Assembly: GCF_051414035.1 (NCBI RefSeq) | Contig: NZ_JBLKNW010000001.1 | Coordinates: forward strand, 1,302,001 to 1,366,000 | DNA length: 64,000 bases | Source of the DNA: Halosimplex amylolyticum | Lineage (GTDB): Archaea > Halobacteriota > Halobacteria > Halobacteriales > Haloarculaceae | Reading direction: 5' to 3' | Notes under the pieces: generated by a model | Databases searched by the model: none | What the model was told of the DNA's origin: nothing | Seen by the model: only the letters and a program-made list of their open reading frames with translations | Shown here: piece after piece, positions 1 through 8,465 of the stretch | Layout: every line of letters starts with the position of its first letter | Position numbering within the stretch: the stretch's first letter is position 1 | Translations under genes and position numbers: made by a program

Positions 1-683
1 CTTCGGGGGCGCTCGCGACCGTCGGCGTCGGGACGCTCGTCGGTGCCATCGCCGGCTACAAGGGCGGCTGGGCCGACACCGTCCTGAGTTCGATCACGGA
101 CATCTTCATCAACCTGCCCGGGTTCCCGACGGTGATGGTGCTCGCGCTCCTGCTCCCCATCGGAGGCAACCCTTACGTCATCGGGATTCTGCTGAGCATC
201 GCCGCGTGGGGCGGACTCGCGCGGGCGATCCGCTCGCAGATGCTCACGCTGCGCTCGGAGTCGTTCGTCGAGGCGTCGCGAGCGATGGGCATCCCCAACC
301 GGGACATCATCTTCAAGGAGATCGTCCCGCACCTGATGCCGTTCGTCGTGATCAACCTCACCAACGCCGCTCGCCGGGTCATCTTCTCGGCGGTCGGCCT
401 GTACTACCTGGGCATCCTGCCCTTCGAGAAACTCAACTGGGGGATCACGCTCAACCAGGCCTACCAGAGCGGAGCCCACTACAGACCCGGCGCGCTCCAC
501 TGGTTCCTGGTGCCGATGATCGCGATCATCGTCTTCTCTATCGGCCTGATCCTCCTCGGACAGTCCCTGGACCGCGTCTTCAACCCGCGTGTCCGCGCCC
601 GCCACGAGAAGCGCTCCGAGGGCGGCGAGACGAGCGGCGAAGACGACGAGATGAGCGGCGAAAGCATGGTCGGAGGTGTCTGA
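1..683 (+). CDS. ABC transporter permease (DppC/OppC type), 5' end outside window
   Basis: This is the C-terminal part of an inner-membrane permease of the dipeptide/oligopeptide/oligosaccharide ABC family. The frame is open from base 3, so the start lies upstream of the window. The visible part has several hydrophobic segments and the cytoplasmic EAA-like loop (EASRAMG followed by IVPHLMP) that docks onto the ATPase. The last 25 or so residues form a charged acidic tail. It ends two bases before the ATG of the fused ATPase gene, so the two are co-transcribed. In haloarchaea and in Thermotoga, importers of this family often carry plant oligosaccharides. With pectinolytic genes close by, an oligouronide substrate is plausible but is an inference. 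Confidence 0.9.
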   Translation, partial: SGALATVGVGTLVGAIAGYKGGWADTVLSSITDIFINLPGFPTVMVLALLLPIGGNPYVIGILLSIAAWGGLARAIRSQMLTLRSESFVEASRAMGIPNRDIIFKEIVPHLMPFVVINLTNAARRVIFSAVGLYYLGILPFEKLNWGITLNQAYQSGAHYRPGALHWFLVPMIAIIVFSIGLILLGQSLDRVFNPRVRARHEKRSEGGETSGEDDEMSGESMVGGV

Positions 684-684
684 G

Positions 685-2925
685 ATGACAGTTTCGGAGA
701 CAGACTACGAACGGACGGTGGCGCACAGCGACCCGATCCTCCAGATGCGGGACACGACGGTCTCGTTCGACATGGAGCGGGGCGAATCGCGCGTCCTCGA
801 CAACGTCGACATGGACATCGAGCGCAACGAAGTGCTCGGCGTCGTCGGCGAGTCGGGGTCGGGCAAGTCGATGTTTGCCTCGGCCCTGCTCGACGCGGTC
901 GTCGACCCGGGCTACCTCGACGGGAACATCACCTACAACCCCGGCGACGGCGAGTCGATCGACGTCCTCGAACTGAGCAAGCAGGAGCGGAAGCAGTACC
1001 GCTGGGAGGAGGTGTCGATGGTGTTCCAGGGCGCGATGAGTTCGTTCAACCCCGTCCGGGACATCGAGACGCACTTCGTCGAGACGCTGGAGGCCCACGA
1101 CTACGACGTGAACGAGGGCATGGAGCGGGCGCGCCAGCTGCTCGCCGACCTGTACCTCGACGCCGAACGGGTGCTCGACTCGTATCCGCACGAGCTCTCC
1201 GGCGGGATGAAACAGCGCGCGCTGATCGCGCTCTCGCTCGTCCTCGAACCGGAAGTGCTCGTGATGGACGAGCCGACCGCCGCGCTGGACCTGCTCATGC
1301 AGCGGTCGATCATCTCCCTGCTGGAGAACCTCAAGACGCGCTACGACCTCACCATCGTCTTCATCACGCACGACCTGCCGCTGGTCGCCGACATCGCTGA
1401 CCGCGTCGGCGTCCTCTACGCCTTCGAGTTCGTCGAACTCGGGCCGACCGACGAGATCCTCGAAGACGCCGCGCACCCCTACACGCGCATGCTGCTGAAG
1501 TCGACGCCGAACCTCGAATCGCCCATCGAGAACATGCGCCCTGTCGAGGGGTCCGCCCCGGACCCGGTGAACGTCCCGGAGGGCTGTTCGTTCCACCCGC
1601 GTTGCCCGCTGGCCGACGAGGAGTGCATCGACGTCGATCCCGGCCCGTACGACGCGGGCGAGGGCCGGTTCGTTCACTGTCACCACTGGGAGCACTCCGC
1701 CGAGGAGATCCCGATGACGGAGGACTCGGACACGGCGGCTCTCGCCGAGGACGGGACGAAGAAGCGAACGACGAGAGCGACGACAGACCGCGGGGACGAA
1801 GACCCCGTCCTCTCCATGGACGACGTCGAGGTCCACTTCGAGAAAGAGGCAGGCTTCATGGACTTCTTCTCGGACCCGCCGGCGGTCAAGGCCGTCGACG
1901 GCATCTCGCTGGACATCTACGAGAACGACGTGGTCGTGCTGGTCGGCGAGTCCGGCTGCGGAAAGACGACGCTCGGCAAGACCGCCGTCGGCCTCCAGCG
2001 GCCGACCGGCGGGAGCGTGAACTACCGCGGCAACGACATCTGGGACGTCCGTGACGGCGGAGGTGACGGCTCGGTCTCCTGGAGCGAGATCCGCAGGTCG
2101 CTCCAGATCGTCCACCAGGACCCGGGGAGCGCGCTCAATCCCCATCGCCGCAACAGCAAGATCCTCGAAGCGCCGCTCAAGCGCTGGCACAAGGACCTCG
2201 ACGGGAACGACCGCCGCCAGCGCGTCATGAGCATGCTCGAACACGTCGGGATGACGCCCCCGGAGGACTACTACGAGCGGTACCCCCACCAGCTCTCCGG
2301 CGGGGAACAGCAGCGCGTCGCGCTCATCCGCGCGATGCTGATGAACCCCGAGGTCATCCTGGCCGACGAGCCGGTCAGCGCGCTCGACGTGAGCCTGCGC
2401 GTGGAGATGATGGACCTCCTGATCGAACTGCAGGACATGTTCGACACGTCGTACCTGTTCATCTCCCACGACCTCGCGAACGCCCGGTACATCGCCGAGC
2501 GGACCGGCGGCCGCATCGGCGTCCTCTACCTCGGCGAGCTGGTGGAGATCGGGCCGCCGGAGCAGGTCATCAACAACCCCCAGCACCCCTACACGCAGGC
2601 GCTCCGCTGGGCGACGCCGGAACTCGATCCCGAGGAAGAGCGTGCGGAGGAGTCGCCGATCCGCGAGATCGACATTCCGGACCCGACGAACCCGCCGAGC
2701 GGCTGCCGGTACCACACCCGCTGTCCGGAGGCCCGCGAGGTGTGCGCCGAGCAGACGCCCGAGTCGTACGCCGCCGACACGGACAACGCGTTCCACCGCG
2801 GCCGCTGTTTCCGGATGGTCGAGGACCACGAGTACTGGCAGAGCGAGTCCATCGTCGACGAGGACGCGGACGAGTTCGGAACCGGCGCGGACGGCTCCGC
2901 CGGCGCCGCGCCGTCCGACGACTGA
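685..2925 (+). CDS. Fused double ATP-binding protein of Dpp/Opp-type ABC importer (DppD-DppF fusion)
   Basis: One polypeptide of about 746 residues carries two complete nucleotide-binding domains. The first has Walker A GESGSGKS near residue 55, signature LSGGMKQR near 171 and Walker B LVMDEP near 191. The second has Walker A GESGCGKT near 421 and signature LSGGEQQR near 536. Each half ends in the cysteine-containing oligopeptide-transporter C-terminal motif (HPRCPLADEEC and HTRCPEAREVC). Bacterial systems usually encode these halves as separate DppD and DppF proteins. The ATG at 685 is preferred; an in-frame GTG at 676 overlaps the permease stop. It energises the importer whose permease precedes it. 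Confidence 0.93.
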   Translation: MTVSETDYERTVAHSDPILQMRDTTVSFDMERGESRVLDNVDMDIERNEVLGVVGESGSGKSMFASALLDAVVDPGYLDGNITYNPGDGESIDVLELSKQERKQYRWEEVSMVFQGAMSSFNPVRDIETHFVETLEAHDYDVNEGMERARQLLADLYLDAERVLDSYPHELSGGMKQRALIALSLVLEPEVLVMDEPTAALDLLMQRSIISLLENLKTRYDLTIVFITHDLPLVADIADRVGVLYAFEFVELGPTDEILEDAAHPYTRMLLKSTPNLESPIENMRPVEGSAPDPVNVPEGCSFHPRCPLADEECIDVDPGPYDAGEGRFVHCHHWEHSAEEIPMTEDSDTAALAEDGTKKRTTRATTDRGDEDPVLSMDDVEVHFEKEAGFMDFFSDPPAVKAVDGISLDIYENDVVVLVGESGCGKTTLGKTAVGLQRPTGGSVNYRGNDIWDVRDGGGDGSVSWSEIRRSLQIVHQDPGSALNPHRRNSKILEAPLKRWHKDLDGNDRRQRVMSMLEHVGMTPPEDYYERYPHQLSGGEQQRVALIRAMLMNPEVILADEPVSALDVSLRVEMMDLLIELQDMFDTSYLFISHDLANARYIAERTGGRIGVLYLGELVEIGPPEQVINNPQHPYTQALRWATPELDPEEERAEESPIREIDIPDPTNPPSGCRYHTRCPEAREVCAEQTPESYAADTDNAFHRGRCFRMVEDHEYWQSESIVDEDADEFGTGADGSAGAAPSDD

Positions 2926-3057
2926 CCGGCCCCGTTCGCGGGCTCGCAACTTTTCTGCGCGTTCCGCGCCGTCCGACGCGTTCGACGACGCAGATCCTGT
3001 TCGACGTAATCCGTCGAGAAAACCGCCAGCGAAGACCGCTACTCCCGTGTTACCCCG

Positions 3058-3948
3058 TCACTCGGCGAGCGTCCAGTAGATCGTGATCTGTCCTTCGTCG
3101 AGCCGTTCGCTGTACTCGACTCTGAGGTCCGCCCGCTCGGAATCGACGGGAACGTTCGCGGGCAGGTCACCCTCGTCGACGGCCCCGGCGTCGAGTTCCC
3201 CGCCGCGATACCGGTCGCGGTTGTCCGAGATGTGCTGGAAGGAGTACTCCTCTTCGCCGCGGAAGAAGCCGATGTCGGAGACGAGCGGCGCTCTGGCCGG
3301 CTCGTCGGTCGTGTTCTCGGCGCGGACCGTGCCGACGGCCCACTTGTCGCCGTCGGTCGGCTCGATCGTCTTCTCGCCGTCCTCCCCCTCGTAGGTGTAG
3401 GTCTCCCCGAACTCGACGTCGTGGAACGACAGCGCGACGCCGTTGGGGAGGAGGTATCGCTCCCCGAGCGGGAGTTCCCTGGCGACGAACCGCGTCCGAG
3501 CGACGGGGTCGGCGTCCGCGAGTCGGTACGACGAGGGCTCGACGTAGTCGCTGGGCGGGAGGTCGACTGTCTCGGTGACCGTTTCGCCGGCCGGAACGGT
3601 CGCCTCGACGCTCGCCTCGGTCGCGGCCCACTCGCTCGTGCCGACCTTCGCTTCGACGGCCGAGGTGAACGACCCCGACTGCCCGCCGGAGTTCTCCAGC
3701 GTCACCGAGAGCGTCCCAGCGGTCCCGATCTCGATCGTCGAGGGGACGGACACGTCGGTGACCGCGACGGACGCGGGTGCGGCCGTCTCGGTCGCCGTCG
3801 GCGTGTCCGTGGGTGTCGGGTCGTCGCCAGACTGCGTCCCGCTCGCTGGATCGGTCTCGGAGGAGGGGGTGTCGGTGGCCGAACTGTCCGTCTGGCCGCA
3901 CCCGGCCGTCACTGCGGCTGCTGTCGCGAGAAACGCGCGGCGATTCAT
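3058..3948 (-). CDS. Tat-exported lipoprotein of unknown function
   Basis: The predicted protein has 296 residues. It starts with a twin-arginine signal (MNRRAFLATA) and a lipobox ending at Cys17, followed by a Ser/Thr/Asp-rich linker to about residue 60, so it should be anchored outside the membrane. The body looks beta-rich and carries no catalytic motif I recognise. The middle segment resembles the CARDB/NEW3-like adhesion modules common in haloarchaeal surface lipoproteins, but this is only an impression. The start is set by the signal peptide; the frame stays open far upstream without further signal features. It lies convergent with the ABC operon and divergent from the lactonase gene. 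Confidence 0.82.
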   Translation of the reverse strand: MNRRAFLATAAAVTAGCGQTDSSATDTPSSETDPASGTQSGDDPTPTDTPTATETAAPASVAVTDVSVPSTIEIGTAGTLSVTLENSGGQSGSFTSAVEAKVGTSEWAATEASVEATVPAGETVTETVDLPPSDYVEPSSYRLADADPVARTRFVARELPLGERYLLPNGVALSFHDVEFGETYTYEGEDGEKTIEPTDGDKWAVGTVRAENTTDEPARAPLVSDIGFFRGEEEYSFQHISDNRDRYRGGELDAGAVDEGDLPANVPVDSERADLRVEYSERLDEGQITIYWTLAE

Positions 3949-4083
3949 ATCTCTGTGTTTCGGTCTCACAGTAAGGGTGTTTCGGTGACCGTCCCGCTGG
4001 CGGCGTTCGCTGCTTCGCTCGCCGCTGTGCCAGCGAGCCGACGACCGGTCGAATGAAGGTGACACCGGGCGAAGTTGGGGCCG

Positions 4084-5139
4084 ATGACCGACCCGGAGCA
4101 CCTGGCGCTCGTCTGTTCGACGGCCGGTGGCGACGACGCCGGCGTCCACGCGTACGCGTTCGACGCGGCAGACGGGACGCTGTCCGAAACCTCGTCGACG
4201 TCCGTCGAGCACCCGATGTACCTCGCCGTGCACCCCGACGGCGACACGGTCTACGTCGCGAATCGCACCGACGGCGGCGTGGTGAGCGAGTGTTCCGTCG
4301 ACCGGTCCGACGGGTCGCTGCGCCGCATCGTCGACAGGTCCAGCGAGGGCGTCGGCCCGTGTTACGTGAGCGTGGACCCGACCGGTCGGTACGCGTTCGT
4401 GGCGAACTACGGGGGCGGGACCGCGGCGATGTATCCCCTGAGCGACGACGGCGGACTCGGCCCCGCCTGCGACGTCGTTACCCACGAGGGCAGCGGCGCG
4501 AATCCCGACCGACAGGCACAAGCCCACCCTCACGCCGCCGTTCCCGGTCCCGACGGCGAGTTCCTCTACGTCCCGGACCTCGGGACGGATCGCGTCGAAG
4601 CGTACCGGATCGACGCCGCCGCGGACCGCCTCCGCCCTGTCGAGCAGGCGAGCGCGGCGCTCCCACCGGGGACGGGGCCGCGCCACCTCGCGTTCGGTCC
4701 GGAGGGCGCGTACGGTTATCTCGTCGGGGAGCTGGACTCGACGGTGACGACGCTCGCCCGCGACGCCGAGTCGGGTGCGCTGAGTCCCGTCGGAACGGCG
4801 AACACGACCCCAGACGACGTCTCGCCAGCGGACAACTCGCCGTCCGACGTCCACGTCCACCCGGTCGGCCGGGTGTACGTCTCCAATCGCGGCCACCGGA
4901 GCATCGCCGGGTTCGCGGTCGGCGACGACGGGACGCTCTCCCCGCTGGGGCACACTCCGACCGGCGGGGCGAACCCCCGGGACTTCGCGCTCGACCCGTC
5001 CGGTCGCTTCCTGCTCGCCGAGAACCGCGACGACTTCACCGTCGTCACGTTCGCCGTCGCGGACGACGGTGGACTCGACGAACGCGCCCGCCGCGCCGTG
5101 CCGAAGCCGACCTGCCTCGCGTTCGTTCGACTAGCGTGA
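4084..5139 (+). CDS. Lactonase family beta-propeller protein (6-phosphogluconolactonase-like)
   Basis: The 351-residue product matches the YbhE-type lactonase family: seven WD-like blades with repeats such as HPDGDTVYVANR, DPTGRYAFVANY, GPDGEFLYVPDLGTDRVEAY and HPVGRVYVSNRGH. Family members hydrolyse six-carbon sugar lactones, classically 6-phosphogluconolactone. No signal peptide is seen, so it acts in the cytoplasm. Next to a uronate-dehydrogenase-like gene it could open galactaro- or gluco-1,4/1,5-lactones made by that enzyme; this is inferred from context. The ATG at 4084 is preferred over a TTG nine bases upstream. Confidence 0.88.
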   Translation: MTDPEHLALVCSTAGGDDAGVHAYAFDAADGTLSETSSTSVEHPMYLAVHPDGDTVYVANRTDGGVVSECSVDRSDGSLRRIVDRSSEGVGPCYVSVDPTGRYAFVANYGGGTAAMYPLSDDGGLGPACDVVTHEGSGANPDRQAQAHPHAAVPGPDGEFLYVPDLGTDRVEAYRIDAAADRLRPVEQASAALPPGTGPRHLAFGPEGAYGYLVGELDSTVTTLARDAESGALSPVGTANTTPDDVSPADNSPSDVHVHPVGRVYVSNRGHRSIAGFAVGDDGTLSPLGHTPTGGANPRDFALDPSGRFLLAENRDDFTVVTFAVADDGGLDERARRAVPKPTCLAFVRLA

Positions 5140-5198
5140 CTCCCCGTCGGTCCCGGTAGGGGCAGATTTATTCTCCGTGCGGCCGACCGATACGGTGT

Positions 5199-5633
5199 AT
5201 GGAAACCTTCGAATCAGCGGACGGGCACGTCGTCGTCCGTCTCGACCGCGGCGATATGGCACTCGAGTCGATAGCGGCGGCCTGCGACGAACACGACGTC
5301 GACACCGGCGCTGTGGTGTCGGGCATCGGCACGTTCAGCAACCTCAACATCCACTACGTCGACCGGACGGACCTCCCGGAGGACCAGGCGGACCGGAACG
5401 TCGCCCTCGAACTGGAGGGGTCCTGGGAGGTCACGAACGTCGGCGGCGCCATCGCAGACGGCGAACCCCACCTCCACGTCACCGCGTTCAACGGCGAGCG
5501 GACCGTGGGCGGTCACCTGGAGGAAGGCTGTGAGGTGAACGTCCTCGGGGAGTTCACGATCCGGAAGTTCGAGGGACTCTCGCTGACGCGGGAACCCGGA
5601 AAACACAACGTCTCGCAGCTCACCGAACGGTAG
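5199..5633 (+). CDS. PPC/DUF296 domain protein
   Basis: This is a 144-residue single-domain protein of the plants-and-prokaryotes conserved (PCC/DUF296) family. The diagnostic motif is present: residues near 15-20 (LDRGDMALESI), then GAVVSGIGTFSN, and the conserved HLHVTAFNG...GGHLEEGCEV block near 88-110, whose histidines line a metal site in solved structures. The family forms trimers, and in plants the domain is fused to AT-hooks. The function of the free-standing archaeal form is not settled. A TTTATT box at about 5167-5172 precedes the ATG by roughly 30 bp. Confidence 0.9.
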   Translation: METFESADGHVVVRLDRGDMALESIAAACDEHDVDTGAVVSGIGTFSNLNIHYVDRTDLPEDQADRNVALELEGSWEVTNVGGAIADGEPHLHVTAFNGERTVGGHLEEGCEVNVLGEFTIRKFEGLSLTREPGKHNVSQLTER

Positions 5634-5651
5634 CGACTGACGCGGTCGTCG

Positions 5652-5915
5652 TTATCGGCGGCGCCACCAGATCAGCGTTCGCCCGAGCGTCCCGGCCGTC
5701 GTGAGGGCGACCCCCCAGAGCAGGAAGATAGTCGCCCAGACGCCCGAGATTCCTCGTACCAGGAATCCCGACTGGATCGCGGCCTCGATCGCGACCGCGA
5801 GGAAGATCAGTGCGACGCCCATCGTCGCGACTCGCACCAGTACCGAGTCCCTGAGTTCCGACGTCGCTCGCGCCGTGAGCCTGTTCGCGCCGCTCGCGTT
5901 GTTGCTGGTCGCCAT
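5652..5915 (-). CDS. Small two-helix membrane protein
   Basis: This 87-residue protein has a short polar N-terminus, two predicted transmembrane segments (VRVATMGVALIFLAVAIEAA near 26-45 and WATIFLLWGVALTTAGTLG near 58-77) and a WWRRR tail. It has no motif I can assign. The ATG at 5915 is favoured because a TATA-like TTTATAC sequence on the minus strand lies about 25 bp upstream (about 5936-5943). Longer upstream in-frame starts would add an arginine-rich, unnatural extension. It converges with the DUF296 gene. Confidence 0.7.
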   Translation of the reverse strand: MATSNNASGANRLTARATSELRDSVLVRVATMGVALIFLAVAIEAAIQSGFLVRGISGVWATIFLLWGVALTTAGTLGRTLIWWRRR

Positions 5916-6255
5916 TACCGGTATTTGCGGTACACTCGTATAAATCGGTTTGGGTCGGACCGCGCTCGCGCCGGACGTATCTGTAATCGTATATGAAGGA
6001 GAAAGCATATATATTCGACTTCCCAAGCGGTATCTGTCCCGAACCCCACGCGGGACAACGCACCGACATTCGACCGATCCCCCGAAACCACTCCGCAAAT
6101 CCACTGTCAGACCTGCTGTCTGCGATCGCCGACGGGACCACTTCCGGGCTCGCAGTTCCACCCTGCCATGACTCGGCGACTGGTCCCGTTCGCGAGGCAT
6201 CTCTCTTCGTCGTTTCAGAAGACAGCAGCGGCTCGACTCGTCGTGCGGTCCGCGT
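5916..6255. other. Intergenic region, partly AT-rich
   Basis: No convincing gene is seen here. Bases 5980-6025 are markedly AT-rich (two TATAT-like runs) compared with the flanks. The stretch separates the promoter of the small membrane protein from the 3' end of the SDR gene. Short open frames are present but have no coding-like composition. Confidence 0.6.
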
Positions 6256-7095
6256 TCAGGCGGGCGGCGCGTCCCACTCGTCGCCGTCGTCCTGCGGGTT
6301 GTAGTCGATCAGCGACCGCGCGTGTTCGAGGTCGAACCACCGGCGCTGATTGTCGCTGACGCCGTAGAAGGTGCCGTACTCCACGTTGTCGTCTTCGAGA
6401 CAGCACTCAACCTGATGCGCGAAGTCCCGGCGGGACTGCCAGGTGCACTTCATCCGCGCGACCGCGCGTTCGTACTCCGGACTCCCGCGCTCGAAGTCGC
6501 CGTCGTCGACGCCGGACTCGGCGTTGCCGTAGGGGTGGTCGTACTCGGGCATGTTGACGGTCCCGACGCGCAGCGAGTAGACGTGCTTGGGGTACTCGAA
6601 CTCCTCGACGTAGTAGCGGGCCAGGTCCTCGCCGAAGCTCTTGGAGGCGCCGTAGTACGAGTCCGGCCGGACTGGGTCCGTGTGGTCGACGAGGAGGCTG
6701 TAGTCGCGGGTGTACAGCTCCGGCGCGTGTTCGATTTCGTACTTCCCCACTACGTGGTTGGTCGAGAGGAAGACGAAGGTCTCTAGCTCCTCCTCGCGGG
6801 CGGCTTCGAGGGCGTTGTACGCCCCCACGATGTTCGGTTCGAGCACGTCGGTCCAGTCGCCGTCCGTGTAGGGGTAGGCGGCCATGTGGACCATCGCGTC
6901 GCGGCCCTCGGAGGCCGCCCGGAGCTTCTCGCGGTCGGTGACGTTACCGACGATGGTGTCGTAGCCGCCGTAGGGGTGGTCGTCCGGTCTGTCCGACCGG
7001 TTGTAGTACGTGAAGTCGTAGGCGTCGTCGTCGTGCAGGTGGTCGATCAGCGCCGTCCCGCAGCGTCCGTACGCGCCGGTAACCAGAACGTCCAT
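6256..7095 (-). CDS. NAD-dependent SDR, uronate dehydrogenase family
   Basis: This 279-residue extended short-chain dehydrogenase has a Rossmann motif TGAYGRCG at residues 6-13 and the catalytic YxxxK (YYGASK) near 146-150. Its sequence pattern follows bacterial uronate dehydrogenase: the conserved serine-Asn-His segment (FLSTNHVVGKYE), the RPDSYYGASKSFGEDLARYY block, and a C-terminal SDNQRRWFDLEHARSLIDYNPQDD segment. Uronate dehydrogenase oxidises D-galacturonate or D-glucuronate to the aldarolactone. The related haloarchaeal family member Azf uses glucose-6-phosphate, so the substrate is not certain. Location directly upstream of a pectinesterase on the same strand side of the island favours a uronate. 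The first ATG of the fold is used. Confidence 0.85.
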   Translation of the reverse strand: MDVLVTGAYGRCGTALIDHLHDDDAYDFTYYNRSDRPDDHPYGGYDTIVGNVTDREKLRAASEGRDAMVHMAAYPYTDGDWTDVLEPNIVGAYNALEAAREEELETFVFLSTNHVVGKYEIEHAPELYTRDYSLLVDHTDPVRPDSYYGASKSFGEDLARYYVEEFEYPKHVYSLRVGTVNMPEYDHPYGNAESGVDDGDFERGSPEYERAVARMKCTWQSRRDFAHQVECCLEDDNVEYGTFYGVSDNQRRWFDLEHARSLIDYNPQDDGDEWDAPPA

Positions 7096-7160
7096 ACCTG
7101 ATACCGGGTTCGTCCCCCTATGAAAATGTCGGATCCCGCATCGCTGTTCCGACGCCGTCC

Positions 7161-8387
7161 CTACGCGCTCCCGCTCTCGGAGAGGCACGCTTCGATCGCC
7201 CAGCCGTCGAAGACGCTCTCCAGCGACTGGTACTCCTCGGCCTCGGCGTCGCTGAGCTGGTGCGCCCAGTCGACGCGCTGGTCGGGCGCCGCTCCCGGCC
7301 CCTCGTTGTTGTACTCGGCAAGGAACGCCGTCTTCGTCTTGTCGTCGTGTTCTGGCTCGTCCCAGGGCTCCCAGCCCCGGGGCCGGATTACGTCGCCGAG
7401 GTAGCAGTTCACGAAGACGGCCTGGCCGTACGGTTCCCAGGGCCGGCCGAGGTACACCGACTGCTCTGGCGCGTCGCCGGTGATCTCGCAGTTCCGGAAG
7501 ACGTAGCCGTGATCCTGTTTCTCGGGCGTGGCGGGGGCCGCGATGTACCCCTCGTCCTTGCAGTTGATCTTGCAGTTGTCGAAGACGGCGGTCGCCAGCC
7601 CGAAGATGAAGTCGACGTCGCCCTCGACGTAGCAGTTCCGGAAGTACTGGCGAGTGCCCCGGCCGTAGTTGTAGAGGGTGTCCTGGTTGCCGACGAACCG
7701 GCAGTTGTCGAAGAAGGCGCGGTCGCCGCTGATCCGCATGGCGACGGCCTGGGCCACGTCCGGCGCGGCGTTCTCGAAGGTGATGTTCCGCGCGGTGAAG
7801 TCCAGTCCGTCGGCGAAGAAGCTCGACGACTGGGAGGTGCCGAGCTCCTCGCCGTTGTCGCCGGTCTTGTCCGCGTGGTCGTCGTAGGTGAGCACCGTCT
7901 CGGTCGCGTTCTCGCCGACGAAGGTCACGTCCGTGCGGTTGGGCGGCAGACGGATCTTCTCCTTGTACCGCCCGGGCTCGATGAAGACGCGGAACCCGTC
8001 GAAGGTCCCCGGGTCGATCGCGTCGATGGCCGCCTGGACGGACTCGAAGTCGCCCGAGCCGTCTTTCGCGACGACGGCGTCGTACTCGCCGCTGTCCTCG
8101 GGACAGCCGTACTTCGCGATCAGTTCTTCCACGCTCTGGGTCTCCGTCGGCGACGGCGACGGCGTGTCCGTCGCGGTCGGCGTGTCGGTCGCGGTGGCCG
8201 TCGCGGTCGGCGTCGGCGCGGCCGTGTCGGTCGGCGTCTCGGGATCGGAGGATCCGGGGTCGCCATCGTCGCCGCTACAGCCGGCGATCGATCCCAGGAC
8301 CGCGGTCCCCGTCGTGGCCAGCAACTGTCGCCGGGATGGACGGTCCGAGCCCCGACGCTGGTCGTCGCTATCGCGCTCGTCGGACAT
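7161..8387 (-). CDS. Pectinesterase (CE8), Tat-exported lipoprotein
   Basis: The 408-residue product removes methyl esters from pectin outside the cell. It starts with a Tat signal (SRRQLLATTGTAV) and a lipobox SIAGC, then a Thr/Pro/Asp-rich linker to about residue 95. The catalytic right-handed beta-helix carries the family motifs: GRYKEK, the first catalytic aspartate in GNQDTLY near residue 236, the second in DFIFG near 258, and the substrate-binding arginine in LGRPW near 312. All key residues are present. The product would give de-esterified polygalacturonate for the pectate lyase encoded 7 kb downstream. Confidence 0.95.
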   Translation of the reverse strand: MSDERDSDDQRRGSDRPSRRQLLATTGTAVLGSIAGCSGDDGDPGSSDPETPTDTAAPTPTATATATDTPTATDTPSPSPTETQSVEELIAKYGCPEDSGEYDAVVAKDGSGDFESVQAAIDAIDPGTFDGFRVFIEPGRYKEKIRLPPNRTDVTFVGENATETVLTYDDHADKTGDNGEELGTSQSSSFFADGLDFTARNITFENAAPDVAQAVAMRISGDRAFFDNCRFVGNQDTLYNYGRGTRQYFRNCYVEGDVDFIFGLATAVFDNCKINCKDEGYIAAPATPEKQDHGYVFRNCEITGDAPEQSVYLGRPWEPYGQAVFVNCYLGDVIRPRGWEPWDEPEHDDKTKTAFLAEYNNEGPGAAPDQRVDWAHQLSDAEAEEYQSLESVFDGWAIEACLSESGSA

Positions 8388-8465
8388 ACCCGCATAGTTG
8401 GCGAACCGACACAAAAACCTGCTGTACTTCGACCGCTCTACCGGCCGTCCAGTATCGGCGAACGT

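Noticed and set aside
580..2949. Very long open frame on the minus strand opposite the fused ABC ATPase
   Set aside because: It is an antisense shadow of a GC-rich gene. Its translation is Arg/Val/Leu-rich without motifs, while the plus strand has two complete ATPase domains.
3474..3490. A further GTTC-N9-GAAC match
   Set aside because: It lies inside the lipoprotein coding region and lacks the flanking GG and C of the three promoter-linked sites, so it is probably chance.
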